Program-made: the position numbers and the translations under genes
Part shown: one piece after another, positions 1-8,201 of the stretch
Numbering within the stretch: position 1 is the first letter of the stretch
How the letters are laid out: the number at the start of each line of letters is the position of its first letter
The notes under the pieces: model-generated
What the model saw: the letters and a program-made list of their open reading frames with translations, nothing else
The model's database searches: none
Told to the model about the DNA's origin: nothing
Assembly (NCBI GenBank): GCA_035536915.1
Contig: DATLNE010000009.1
Location: 1-64,000, forward strand
Source: Acidimicrobiales bacterium
GTDB lineage: Bacteria > Actinomycetota > Acidimicrobiia > Acidimicrobiales > JAHWLA01
DNA: 64,000 bases
Direction: 5' to 3'

Positions 1-1
1 C

Positions 2-208
2 GGCGTCCGCGTCGCGCTGATGCTCGCGTCGACGCTGCACGCGATCGCGACGGGCAACCTCCTGCCGGCCGGCGTCGAGACCTACTGCATCGACATCAAC
101 CAGGCCGTCGTGACGAAGCTCGCCGACCGCGGGAGCCATCAAGCGCTCGGCATCGTGACCGATGTCGGGTTGTTCGTGCGCGAGCTGACATCGCACCTCT
201 GTGCCTAA
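2..208 (+). CDS. C-terminal end of a LOR/SDH-type ornithine cyclodeaminase-like protein (5' cut by window)
   Basis: Only the last ~68 residues are present; the reading frame is open to the window edge. The sequence ([22 protein letters not shown], and a terminal [10 protein letters not shown]) resembles the C-terminus of the TIGR00300 LOR/SDH family. In cyanobacterial ArgZ/AgrE a domain of this family turns ornithine into proline. The stop overlaps the next gene by 8 bp. That neighbour is an arginine dihydrolase-like protein, the enzyme expected to supply ornithine, which strongly supports the call. Family recall rather than a search underlies the name. Confidence 0.7.
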   Translation, partial: GVRVALMLASTLHAIATGNLLPAGVETYCIDINQAVVTKLADRGSHQALGIVTDVGLFVRELTSHLCA

Positions 209-1013
209 CTGGGGTGGCCGCTACTTGATGTGTCCGGCCCGGCACTTCGGCGTGCTCTACGAGATCAACCCGTGGATGCACCGCGAGGTGGCGGTCGACC
301 GGGAGCGGGCCCGGGAGCAGTGGGAGAACCTGCGGGCCACGCTGGAGCAGGCGGGTGCCACCATCGAGGTGCTGACGCCCCACCCCGATGTGCCCGACAT
401 GGTGTTCACCGCCAACGCCGGTCTGGTGAACGGCGACCAGTTCATCCCCTCGCGTTTCCGCCACCCCGAACGCCAAGGCGAAGTGCCCCACGACGTGGCG
501 TGGTTCCAGGCCCACGGCTACCGCATCGACGAGCTGCCCCTCGGGGTGTCGCACGAAGGCGCAGGCGACGCGCTGCCCTTCGGCAACGTGTTGGTTTCGG
601 GCTACCGCTTCCGCTCCGATGCCGCCTCGCACGCCTACCTGTCGCGGCTGACGGGCGCCGCCGTGCGCTCGGTGGAACTGATCGACGAACGCTTCTACCA
701 CCTCGACATCACGTTCTGTCCGCTCGACGAACGCCGCGCCATCGTCAACCCGCTGGCCTGGGACGACTACGGCCGTCGGGTCATGGCCGCGCTGGTGCCC
801 GAGCCCCTCGTGCTGGAGCCCGACGAGGCGGCGTCGTTCTGCGCCAACGCCGTGGTGGTCGGCTCGGCGGTCGTCATGCACACCGTGCCGGTGCGCGTGG
901 GCAAGCAACTCGAAGCGTGGGGGTTCGAGCCAGTCGCCTGCGACGTCGGCGAGTTCCTGAAGGCGGGCGGCGCCTGCCGCTGCCTGACGCTGGCCTTGGA
1001 CGTGAAGCTGTAA
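201..1013 (+). CDS. Arginine dihydrolase-like amidinotransferase-superfamily enzyme (ArgZ type)
   Basis: A 270-aa cytoplasmic protein of the guanidino-group modifying superfamily. Visible motifs are MCPARHF and YEINPWM near residues 10-26, FTANAGLV (Asn72), HEGAGDAL (Glu119, Asp123), FYHLD (His167, Asp169) and a C-terminal GGACRC, whose second Cys (261) is the likely nucleophile. The MCP...INPWM start matches the ArgZ/AgrE N-terminal domain, which hydrolyses arginine to ornithine, ammonia and CO2. The GTG at 201 lies inside the end of the preceding ornithine-cyclodeaminase-like gene, so the two are translationally coupled and together would convert arginine to proline. Dimethylarginine dimethylaminohydrolase activity is the main alternative. 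Confidence 0.8.
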   Translation: MPNWGGRYLMCPARHFGVLYEINPWMHREVAVDRERAREQWENLRATLEQAGATIEVLTPHPDVPDMVFTANAGLVNGDQFIPSRFRHPERQGEVPHDVAWFQAHGYRIDELPLGVSHEGAGDALPFGNVLVSGYRFRSDAASHAYLSRLTGAAVRSVELIDERFYHLDITFCPLDERRAIVNPLAWDDYGRRVMAALVPEPLVLEPDEAASFCANAVVVGSAVVMHTVPVRVGKQLEAWGFEPVACDVGEFLKAGGACRCLTLALDVKL

Positions 1014-1032
1014 CCAGCCAAGAGGGGGGACA

Positions 1033-1674
1033 TTGCGAAGGACGATCGTGACCGTGCTGGCGGCGTTGCTCTTGTCGTCGGCGTGCACTGACGACCGCCC
1101 GCCCGCGCGGCAAGCCGATGCGAGCGAATGCGCGTCACTGCACGACCGGTGGAACGCAGCCGACCCCGAAGGCGACGACGCCCGGCGCGTGCAGGGCGAA
1201 TATCGAGGCCTCGGGTGTTACGCGAGCTGCGGCGAACTCAGTGCGGCGCGATCGTGCGGAGCACCGGCTACGACGACGTCGCTGTCGTCGAGGGAGGGTC
1301 GGACGCCGGTGACGGCACCACCGTTCCCTTCGCGGCTCACCGGCTATGCGCCGGACGGCGCACCGACCACAGCGTCGGTGCGGGTCTATGCCGAGGACGA
1401 AGGCTCGCTCGTGCCCGACTTCCCCGCCACCATGAACGGCTGCGGCAACGGCCGGAGCACCACCCGCTGGCGTTCGGTGGGCGAACCGGTGACCGCCGGG
1501 ATCATCAGCTACATCGACGAGGGCGCCCACCGACGCGATGCCACCAAGCTGGAGACAGGCGTCGCCGGCCTGCTGACGACCGACAACCAGTGCGAGCAGC
1601 CCGTGTTCTTCAGTGCCGGCGGCGGCCTGGTCGACGTCACCGTGGAGTACGTGCACTGGCGCGCGGCGCCGTAG
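1033..1674 (+). CDS. Putative secreted lipoprotein, function unknown
   Basis: A 213-aa protein starting at TTG 1033, behind a purine-rich AGAGGGGGGA stretch. This start gives a classical lipoprotein signal: MRRT, a hydrophobic core and LLSSAC, with the lipidated Cys at about residue 18. The later in-frame GTG at 1048 would remove the positive N-terminus. The mature part contains several Cys residues and low-complexity Thr/Ser/Pro. No known domain was recognised. It follows the arginine dihydrolase gene by 19 bp and is convergent with the DUF222/HNH gene, with only 4 bp between them. Confidence 0.6.
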   Translation: MRRTIVTVLAALLLSSACTDDRPPARQADASECASLHDRWNAADPEGDDARRVQGEYRGLGCYASCGELSAARSCGAPATTTSLSSREGRTPVTAPPFPSRLTGYAPDGAPTTASVRVYAEDEGSLVPDFPATMNGCGNGRSTTRWRSVGEPVTAGIISYIDEGAHRRDATKLETGVAGLLTTDNQCEQPVFFSAGGGLVDVTVEYVHWRAAP

Positions 1675-1678
1675 CACT

Positions 1679-2821
1679 TCAGGCCGCGAGCGGGAAGGTG
1701 CCGGGTGGTCGGGTGGTGCGGGTGCGGCCCCTTGGGTCGGTGACCACCAAGGTGCCATCCGGTTCGAGCTTCTCGGACCACGCCGGTTGGTGGCCCATGT
1801 GGTGGTGCCTGCTGCACTTGAGCACCAGGTTTTCGAGGCTCGTCGTACCGCCGTCGTGCCAGGGCACCACGTGGTGGGCCTCGCACCACTGCGACGGGCG
1901 GTCGCACCCCTCGAACCGGCAGTGCCGGTCGCGCAGCACGAGCGCCGACCACAACGGGGCCGGAATGGTGCGCGTCGACGTGCCGTAGTCGAGGATGGTG
2001 CTGCGCCCGTCGGTCACCACCCGGTGGATGGCCGCGTCGCAGGCCAGCGCCTGCACCGACGCACCGTCGAGCAAGCCGCCGCCCACGAAGCTGCCGCCCT
2101 TGCCCCGCACCAGGGCGTCGTAATCGACCACCACGTTGAGATGCGGCCGGTGCCGTCCGCCACGACGACCGCTCTGGTGGTCGAGGAAGAACCTGCACAC
2201 GTCGACCAGCGCGTCGGCGCGGCGCTGCGACGGCAGCACGTCGGGGTCGTCGACCATCGCCAACCGCAATGCGGTGGCCACCGTTTCGCCGCTCAGCGCG
2301 TCGAGTGATCCCGTCAGTTCCCATTGGCCGTCCAACGTCTGCGACAGGTGGACGCCCTTCTCGAACGTCGGCTCGATGTCGAGCATGGCCTTCCACTGCT
2401 GCATGGCCAACGCGGTGTCGGCGACCGACAGGTCGACCAGCGCGGGCACCACCGCCGGCTCGTGCTCCGCAAACTCCGGCGTGGCGTTGCGCACGATGGC
2501 CTGCACCTGGCCGCCCGACAGCGCCCCCGACAACCACGCCTCGCTCGTCAGCGGCAACGCCCGGAGCTTCTTTGCCGTCGAAGCCACCGTCTTCGCGTTG
2601 CTCGACGTCATGCCTGCGTGGTGACGGAGCCAGGCCGTCATCGAGGTGGCTCCGTCGAGCTCCCACAGTGCCTCGGCGTCGAACTCGCCGATCACCCGCG
2701 ACACCTTGGCGTTGAGCAGGTCGACCAGCTTCAGCACCTCGGCCAAGGCGTCGCCGTCGAGGGGAACGTCCGGTGCTTCTACTGCCTCGCGTAGTGCGGC
2801 GATCACCTGTTCATCGTACAC
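1679..2821 (-). CDS. DUF222 / HNH endonuclease family protein, copy 1
   Basis: A 380-aa protein with an N-terminal helical DUF222 region and a C-terminal HNH nuclease motif, in which CRFEGC is followed by EAHHVVPWHDGG, ENLVLKC and RHHH. The architecture matches the actinobacterial 13E12-repeat family, which resembles homing-type nucleases; cellular roles are poorly known. The start is GTG 2821. An in-frame stop (TAA at 2870-2872, the end of the upstream exporter gene) and the absence of ATG, GTG or TTG codons between rule out earlier starts. A close paralogue of the same length lies at 32681-33823, and similarity extends into a shared palindromic leader. Confidence 0.85.
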   Translation of the reverse strand: MYDEQVIAALREAVEAPDVPLDGDALAEVLKLVDLLNAKVSRVIGEFDAEALWELDGATSMTAWLRHHAGMTSSNAKTVASTAKKLRALPLTSEAWLSGALSGGQVQAIVRNATPEFAEHEPAVVPALVDLSVADTALAMQQWKAMLDIEPTFEKGVHLSQTLDGQWELTGSLDALSGETVATALRLAMVDDPDVLPSQRRADALVDVCRFFLDHQSGRRGGRHRPHLNVVVDYDALVRGKGGSFVGGGLLDGASVQALACDAAIHRVVTDGRSTILDYGTSTRTIPAPLWSALVLRDRHCRFEGCDRPSQWCEAHHVVPWHDGGTTSLENLVLKCSRHHHMGHQPAWSEKLEPDGTLVVTDPRGRTRTTRPPGTFPLAA

Positions 2822-2838
2822 ATGTTCGATCGCCTCAG

Positions 2839-2868
2839 CAAGGGATTTTCCCTTGTAAATAAAGGGAA
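2839..2868. promoter_or_regulatory. Overlapping palindromes in the leader of DUF222/HNH copy 1
   Basis: Two mutually exclusive inverted repeats share the central TCCCTT segment. One is CAAGGGA-N3-TCCCTTG (2839-2855). The other is TTCCCTT-N7-AAGGGAA (2848-2868). The same arrangement precedes copy 2. They lie between the exporter stop codon and the nuclease start. A double operator or a switching RNA hairpin are both possible. Confidence 0.6.
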
Positions 2869-2869
2869 T

Positions 2870-5800
2870 TTACGCCGCGAAGGCTCGCCACAACTCCGCG
2901 TAGCTGCCCCCGCGCGCCAAGAGGTCGTCGTGGCTGCCGTCCTCCACCACGCGGCCGTCGTCGACGACGACGATCCGGTCGGCGGTCATGGCCGTCTGCA
3001 ACCGGTGGGCGATGAGCAGCGTGGTACGCCCCTCGGCCACAACCTGCATGGCCCGCTGCACCCGCGCCTCGGTGGCCAGGTCGAGGTTGGAGGTGGCCTC
3101 GTCGAGCAGCAGGATGCGGGGGTCGACCAGCCGGGCCCGGGCCAAGGCGATCAACTGGCGCTGCCCTGACGACAGCGAGCGGCCCCGTTCGGTCACCGGC
3201 TCCAGGTACCCACCCGACAACCCGGCGATGAAGTCGTGCGCACCGACGGCCCGCGCCGCCGCCTCCACCTCGGCGTCGGAAGCATCGGGGCGCCCGTAGG
3301 CGATGTTGTCGCGAATCGTCCCCGAGAACAGGAACGCCTCCTGGGGCACGTACCCCAACTGCTGCCGGTAGGCGCCGAGGTCGACGTCGGTCAGCGCCAC
3401 GCCGTCGACCAGCACCTGTCCCCGGCTGGGGTCGTAGAACCGGGCCACCAGCTTCACCAGCGTCGACTTCCCCGCGCCCGTCTCCCCCACCAACGCCACC
3501 GTCTCCCCCGGCCGCACCACCAGGTCGACGCCCCGCAGCGCGTCGTCGACTGCCGTCGGGTACCGGAACCACACGTCGTCGAAGCGCACCTCGCCCCGCA
3601 ACGACGGGAGCACCACCGGCGACGCGGGCACGGGCGTCGACGTCGGCGTGGCCATGAGCTCGTCGATCTTCTCCATCGACGCTTGCGCCTGCTGGTAGGT
3701 ATCGAACACCTGCGACAGGTTCTGCACCGGCGCGAACAGGTTGTCGATGTAGAGGACGAACGCCACCACCGCACCGGCCGTCACCGCGTCGCGGGTGATG
3801 AGGTACGACCCCACGCCGAGCACCACGGCTCCCGCCACCTCGGAGAGGAAGTCGACGAACGGGAAGTACAACGACACCAGCCGCTGCGCCCCCATGCGTG
3901 ACTCGCGGTAGTCCTCGGCGACGCCGCGGAACTCGTCGCTGTTGCGCTTCTCCCGCGCATACGCCTGGGCCACGCGCACGCCCGACAGGCTCTCCTGCAA
4001 GTTGGCGTTCACCACGGCGATGCGGTCGCGGGCCTGCACGTAGGCCCGAGCCGAGGCCCGCCGGAACAACACGGTGGCCAGCACCAGCGGCGGCACCACC
4101 GTGAACACGGCCAAGCTCAGCCGGGGGTTGATGACGACCATCACCACGGCCACGGCCACGAACCCCAACAGGCTCACCACGGCGTTGACCAAGCCGGTCT
4201 GCAGCAACGTCGACAGCGCCTCCACATCGGTGGTCATCCGGGTCATCACCCGGCCCGCCATCTCCCGGTCGTAGAAGTCGATGCCCAGCCGCTGGAGGTG
4301 GGCGAAGATGCGGATGCGCAGGGCGAACAGCAGCCGCTCTACGGTGCGCCCCGTCTGCACGGTCATGGCCCAGATGACCACCCAGTCGACCAACGCCACG
4401 CCGAGGAACCCGACGGCCGCCCACCACAGCACCGACTCGTTTTGCGCCACCACCCCGTGGTCGAGGGCCACCCGCACCAGGGCGGGGCCCGCCACCGTCG
4501 CCAGGGTGTCGACCACCACCAGCGACAGCCCGAGCAACAGCGCGCCGAGGTAGGGCCGCACGAACCGACGTAAGCGGAAGCGAGGGTCGTGGCCCGCTTC
4601 GGCCACCACGTCGATGTGCGGCTGGTCGTCGGCCGGCGGCAGCCCGTCGAGGCGGGCCAGCAGGTCGGGCGTGGGCGACAGGTTCCCCATGCCACCGCCC
4701 GGCCCGCCGTGCATGAACCCCATGCCCGCCGGTTGCACCTCGGCCCGGGCCACTGGTGCCTCGCCCCGCTTGCGCCACGCGTCGGCCGTCACCACCGGCG
4801 GCTCGGCCTCGCAGTCGTCCCCCGGCCCCGACAGCAGTGTGCGGTACAGCGCCGAGCGTTCGAGCAGTTCCTCGTGCGTGCCCTCGTCGGCCACCTGTCC
4901 GCCGTCGACCACCACGATGCGATCGGCCAATCGCAGGGTCGAGCGGCGGTGCGCCACCAACAGCGTGGTGCGGCCCTGCATCAACCGGCGCAGGGTGTCG
5001 TGGATCTCCTCCTCCACCCGGCTGTCGACCGACGAGGTGGCGTCGTCGAGCACGAGGATGCGGGGGTCGGTCAGCAGCGCCCGGGCCAAGGCAACGCGCT
5101 GGCGCTGGCCGCCCGACAAGGTCAGCCCCCGCTCGCCCACCACGGTGTCGTAGCCGTCGGGCAACGCCTCGATGAAGGCATCGGCCTCGGCGGCCACCGC
5201 AGCCGCTCGCACCTCGGCGTCGGTGGCGTCGGGCCTGCCGTAGGCGATGTTGGCCCGCACCGTGTCGGAGAACAGGAAGCTCTCCTCGAACACCACGCCG
5301 ATCTGGCGGCGCAACGACTCGAAGCTCACGTCGCGCACGTCGATGCCGTCGACCCGCACGGCGCCGTCCTGCACGTCGTAGAACCGGGGCAGCAGCAACG
5401 ACACCGTCGACTTGCCCGATCCCGACGCACCCACCAGCGCCACCGTCTCGCCGGGCGCCACCCGCAACGAGAAGCCCCGCAACACCGGCTCGGAGCGCAG
5501 GTACCCAAAGGTCACGCCGTCGAAGACGACGTCGCCCTGCAACCCCGGCAACACCGAGGCATCGGGGCGCTCGCGTACCACCGGGTTGGAGTCGAGCAGT
5601 TCGAAGATGCGCTCGGCTCCCGCACGCGCTTGCTGCGCCACGGCCAGCAGCACGGCGAACATGCGCATGGGCGCCATCAGCTGCACCAGGTACGACGAGA
5701 AGGCCAGGAACGTGCCGATGCTGATGCGCCCCCGCAACGCCAGCCACCCGCCCAAGGCGAGGATGGCCACATGGCCCAACTGGGGCAGGGTCAGCAGCGC

Positions 5801-6538
5801 GGCGGAGAAGCGGCCCTGGATGCGCACCAACCTGACCCTCGACGCGTAGAGCTTTTCCGACTGGCCCACCAAGCGGTCGAGCTCGCGAGCCTCTTGGCCG
5901 AAGCCCTTCACCACTCGCACGCCTGCCACCGCTTCGTCGACCACGCCCGCCACCTCGGCGGCGCGCTGCTGGGCGTCCCAACTGGCGGGGAACACGCTGG
6001 TGCGCAGCTTCATGGCCGCGGCCAGCACCAGCGGGATCACCAAGAGCACGACGACGGTCAGCAACGGCGACAAGAAGGCCATGACGATCACGGCCACCAC
6101 GAGCATCACGACGTTGCCGGTCATCAACGGCAGGAAGCTGAGGAGCCCGAAGACCAAGCCCACGTCGGAGTTGGCCCGCGACACGAGTTGGCCCGTCTGC
6201 ATCTCGTCGTGGCGGGCGAAGTCGAGGCGTTGCAACCGGTCGTAGATCGCCGTGCGCAGGTCGTGCTGCACGTCGAGGGCCACCCGCCCGCCGCGGTAGC
6301 GGCGCACGAAGGCAGCGCCGAACTTGGCCACGGCGAAGGCCAGCATCAGCACCAACCACGGCGCCAGCGGGCGGCGCTGAGCCAAGAGCACGTCGTCGAC
6401 GACGACCTTGCGCACCAGTGGCGTCAGCCCGGCCACCACCATGCCGCCCACGGCGGCGGCGAACGATGCCACCGCGTCGCGTCGGTGGGCCAGCACGAAC
6501 GGCGCCAGCCGCCGGATCCACCCGGGCGGCTTGGTCAC
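2870..6538 (-). CDS. Full-length ABC exporter, two TMD-NBD halves in one polypeptide
   Basis: A ~1222-aa inner-membrane exporter arranged TMD-NBD-TMD-NBD. The first half has Walker A GASGSGKST, signature LSGGQRQR and Walker B ILVLDDATS, where Asp replaces the catalytic Glu. The second half has GETGAGKST, a variant signature LSSGQRQL and a canonical ILLLDEATS. This degenerate/consensus pairing is typical of heterodimeric multidrug or lipid exporters, here fused through a Gly/Met-rich linker. The N-terminal extension of the open frame was rejected because it overlaps the small gene upstream; GTG 6538 (MTKPPGWIRR) lies 13 bp after that gene's stop. Substrate unknown. Confidence 0.85.
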   Translation of the reverse strand: MTKPPGWIRRLAPFVLAHRRDAVASFAAAVGGMVVAGLTPLVRKVVVDDVLLAQRRPLAPWLVLMLAFAVAKFGAAFVRRYRGGRVALDVQHDLRTAIYDRLQRLDFARHDEMQTGQLVSRANSDVGLVFGLLSFLPLMTGNVVMLVVAVIVMAFLSPLLTVVVLLVIPLVLAAAMKLRTSVFPASWDAQQRAAEVAGVVDEAVAGVRVVKGFGQEARELDRLVGQSEKLYASRVRLVRIQGRFSAALLTLPQLGHVAILALGGWLALRGRISIGTFLAFSSYLVQLMAPMRMFAVLLAVAQQARAGAERIFELLDSNPVVRERPDASVLPGLQGDVVFDGVTFGYLRSEPVLRGFSLRVAPGETVALVGASGSGKSTVSLLLPRFYDVQDGAVRVDGIDVRDVSFESLRRQIGVVFEESFLFSDTVRANIAYGRPDATDAEVRAAAVAAEADAFIEALPDGYDTVVGERGLTLSGGQRQRVALARALLTDPRILVLDDATSSVDSRVEEEIHDTLRRLMQGRTTLLVAHRRSTLRLADRIVVVDGGQVADEGTHEELLERSALYRTLLSGPGDDCEAEPPVVTADAWRKRGEAPVARAEVQPAGMGFMHGGPGGGMGNLSPTPDLLARLDGLPPADDQPHIDVVAEAGHDPRFRLRRFVRPYLGALLLGLSLVVVDTLATVAGPALVRVALDHGVVAQNESVLWWAAVGFLGVALVDWVVIWAMTVQTGRTVERLLFALRIRIFAHLQRLGIDFYDREMAGRVMTRMTTDVEALSTLLQTGLVNAVVSLLGFVAVAVVMVVINPRLSLAVFTVVPPLVLATVLFRRASARAYVQARDRIAVVNANLQESLSGVRVAQAYAREKRNSDEFRGVAEDYRESRMGAQRLVSLYFPFVDFLSEVAGAVVLGVGSYLITRDAVTAGAVVAFVLYIDNLFAPVQNLSQVFDTYQQAQASMEKIDELMATPTSTPVPASPVVLPSLRGEVRFDDVWFRYPTAVDDALRGVDLVVRPGETVALVGETGAGKSTLVKLVARFYDPSRGQVLVDGVALTDVDLGAYRQQLGYVPQEAFLFSGTIRDNIAYGRPDASDAEVEAAARAVGAHDFIAGLSGGYLEPVTERGRSLSSGQRQLIALARARLVDPRILLLDEATSNLDLATEARVQRAMQVVAEGRTTLLIAHRLQTAMTADRIVVVDDGRVVEDGSHDDLLARGGSYAELWRAFAA

Positions 6539-6551
6539 CGCTGCAGCGGGT

Positions 6552-6755
6552 TCATTGCTGCTCGCGCGCCCGGACCCGGCGCACGATCCCCCAGGTGACG
6601 ACAGCGAAGGCGATCGACACCAGCGCCAGCACCGAGTGCACGACCTTGAAGCCGACGCTGCGGTCGTCGCCGAGCATGTTCCAGATGCGGGTGGCCCACA
6701 CCCACACCGTCCACCCGGCAAAGGCCCGCAGCACCAACGCTTCTCGACGGTTCAC
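6552..6755 (-). CDS. Small membrane protein, SCO4848-like
   Basis: A 67-aa protein with two predicted membrane helices, around FAGWTVWVWATRIW and VVHSVLALVSIAFAVV, and a basic C-terminus (RRVRAREQQ). Size and pattern recall the actinobacterial SCO4848 family of unknown function. The GTG start at 6755 lies 8 nt downstream of a TAGCGT -10 box, suggesting a leaderless message. The ABC exporter starts 13 bp downstream of its stop, so the two are probably co-transcribed. It is divergent from an acyl-CoA dehydrogenase gene. Confidence 0.6.
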   Translation of the reverse strand: MNRREALVLRAFAGWTVWVWATRIWNMLGDDRSVGFKVVHSVLALVSIAFAVVTWGIVRRVRAREQQ

Positions 6756-6763
6756 GGCCGCCG

Positions 6764-6769
6764 ACGCTA
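6764..6769 (-). promoter_or_regulatory. -10 box (TAGCGT) of the SCO4848-like gene / ABC exporter unit
   Basis: TAGCGT on the minus strand ends 8 nt before GTG 6755, as in other leaderless units of this window. Confidence 0.45.
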
Positions 6770-6782
6770 CTGCGGCAGAAAA

Positions 6783-6806
6783 CTTGACCGCGTGGTCAAG
6801 TAGAGT
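6783..6806 (+). promoter_or_regulatory. TetR-type operator and leaderless promoter of an acyl-CoA dehydrogenase
   Basis: A perfect palindrome CTTGACC-N4-GGTCAAG (6783-6800) abuts a -10 box TAGAGT (6801-6806) that ends 6 nt before ATG 6813. A repressor bound here would cover the promoter. The layout matches TetR-family operators of actinobacterial acyl-CoA metabolism; the regulator is not in the window. Confidence 0.65.
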
Positions 6807-6812
6807 CCCGCC

Positions 6813-8024
6813 ATGATCTCTGAAGCGGAATTTCTGGACGAGGCGAGGGCATTCCTCGACGCCAACGCCAAGCCCCGCAGCGAGGAGCGCAGCGCCTGGG
6901 GCGAAGGCTCCGACCAAGTCGGCCTGCTCCCGGAGAAGACGCCCGAGCAAGAGCGGGCCGAGGTGGCCGAGGCCAAGGCCTGGCGCACACGGGTGTTCGA
7001 CGCAGGCTTCGGCTGGGTCAGCGGCCCGACGCAGTACGGCGGACGCGGGCTGCCCGCTTCCTACGAGCGGGCGTGGCAGGCGCTGGCCGCCACGTACGAC
7101 ACGCCCTCGGGCACAGTGTTCGGCATCGGCCTCGGCATGGTCGCCCCCACGATCCTGGCCCACGCCACCGACGCCGCCAAAGAGCGGTACCTGCACGACC
7201 TCTACCGGGGCGAGATCATCGCCTGCCAGCTCTTCAGCGAGCCGGGGGCGGGCTCCGACCTGGCCGGGCTGCAGAGCCGGGCGGTGCGCGACGGCGACGA
7301 ATGGGTGATCACCGGCCAGAAGGTCTGGACCTCAGGCGCCCAGTACTCCGACATCGGCGAGATCGTCTGCCGCACCGACCCCGACCTGCCCAAGCACAAG
7401 GGGCTGACGGCGTTCATCGTCGACATGAAGGCCCCCGGCGTCGAGGTGCGGCCGCTGCGCCAGATGACCGGCGGGTGCTCGTTCAACGAGGTCTTCTTCA
7501 CCGAGGTGCGGGTGCCCGACGACCATCGGTTGGGCGATGTCAACCAAGGCTGGACGGTGGCCCTCACCACCCTCATGAACGAGCGGGCGGCCATCGGCGG
7601 CGGCGGGGCGGGCGGCGGCTCGATCATGAACCCGTCGCGGCTCGTCGACCTCTTGCGCCACCTGGGCAAGGACGACGACCCGCTGCTGCGCCAGCAGTTG
7701 GCCGACTACTACGTGCACAACACGGTGGCCCGGTGGACCAGCCAGCGGGCGCTGGCCTCGCTGCAGGCGGGCGGCCTTCCCGGCCCCGAACTGTCGACAG
7801 CCAAGCTCGCCCTGACCCACAACATGCAGCGCATGTCGCGCCTGGTGGAGCGGGCGCTGGGGCCGCGCATCCTGGCCGACACCGGCGAGTGGGGCACCTA
7901 CGCCTGGAGCGAGTTCATCCTCGGCGTGCCGGGCATGCGGGTGGCGGGCGGCACCGACGAAGTCATGCGCAACATCGTCGGGGAGCGGGTGCTGGGCCTG
8001 CCCAAGGAGCCCAGCGCCAACTAG
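6813..8024 (+). CDS. Acyl-CoA dehydrogenase family protein
   Basis: A 403-aa FAD-dependent acyl-CoA dehydrogenase. It has the FAD/substrate-binding segments CQLFSEPGAGSDLAGL and WTSGAQYSD, and the C-terminal GGTDEVMRNIVGERVLGLP that closes this family. Length fits the family. ATG 6813 lies 6 nt after a TAGAGT -10 box, so the mRNA probably has no leader. The palindromic operator just upstream suggests ligand-relieved repression. It is monocistronic and convergent with the amino-acid transporter genes. A paralogue with the same domain pattern lies at 33887-35077. The substrate cannot be read from sequence. Confidence 0.9.
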   Translation: MISEAEFLDEARAFLDANAKPRSEERSAWGEGSDQVGLLPEKTPEQERAEVAEAKAWRTRVFDAGFGWVSGPTQYGGRGLPASYERAWQALAATYDTPSGTVFGIGLGMVAPTILAHATDAAKERYLHDLYRGEIIACQLFSEPGAGSDLAGLQSRAVRDGDEWVITGQKVWTSGAQYSDIGEIVCRTDPDLPKHKGLTAFIVDMKAPGVEVRPLRQMTGGCSFNEVFFTEVRVPDDHRLGDVNQGWTVALTTLMNERAAIGGGGAGGGSIMNPSRLVDLLRHLGKDDDPLLRQQLADYYVHNTVARWTSQRALASLQAGGLPGPELSTAKLALTHNMQRMSRLVERALGPRILADTGEWGTYAWSEFILGVPGMRVAGGTDEVMRNIVGERVLGLPKEPSAN

Positions 8025-8187
8025 TGCTCCGTCCAGGAACCTTGGCCGCGTGGCATGGCGAAGCGGCGGCGCCGCTCGGAAGGCGCGACGACGAAGGAAT
8101 ACCTGGAAGGTATTTCGAGGAGGAGCAACGCCGCGAGCGGGGTCGCTGGTCGCCAGGACATCGCAAAGGTTTCTGGACGGGGCACTA
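8022..8187. repeat. 166-bp element bounded by 20-bp inverted repeats (MITE-like or structured RNA)
   Basis: The left arm (8022-8041) begins TAGTGCTCCGTCCAG. The right arm (8168-8187), read on the opposite strand, begins TAGTGCCCCGTCCAG. The arms match at 18 of 20 positions. Inside are hairpins AGCGGC-N3-GCCGCT (8062-8076) and AATACC-N5-GGTATT (8098-8114). The element fills nearly all of the 177-bp gap between convergent genes, and its left arm contains the TAG stop of the acyl-CoA dehydrogenase. The outer 12-mer AGTGCTCCGTCC recurs at 11773. No convincing coding sequence is seen inside. Confidence 0.6.
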
Positions 8188-8201
8188 AAAAGCGCTCACC
8201 T

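Noticed and set aside
4589-6598. Long plus-strand open frame (669 codons) opposite the ABC exporter
   Set aside because: His/Gln/Arg-rich composition typical of antisense GC-rich shadows; the minus strand encodes clear ABC motifs.
6784-6806. TTGACC at 6784 as a -35 element for TAGAGT
   Set aside because: Only 11 bases separate the boxes, too short for a normal promoter; TTGACC is better explained as half of the palindromic operator.
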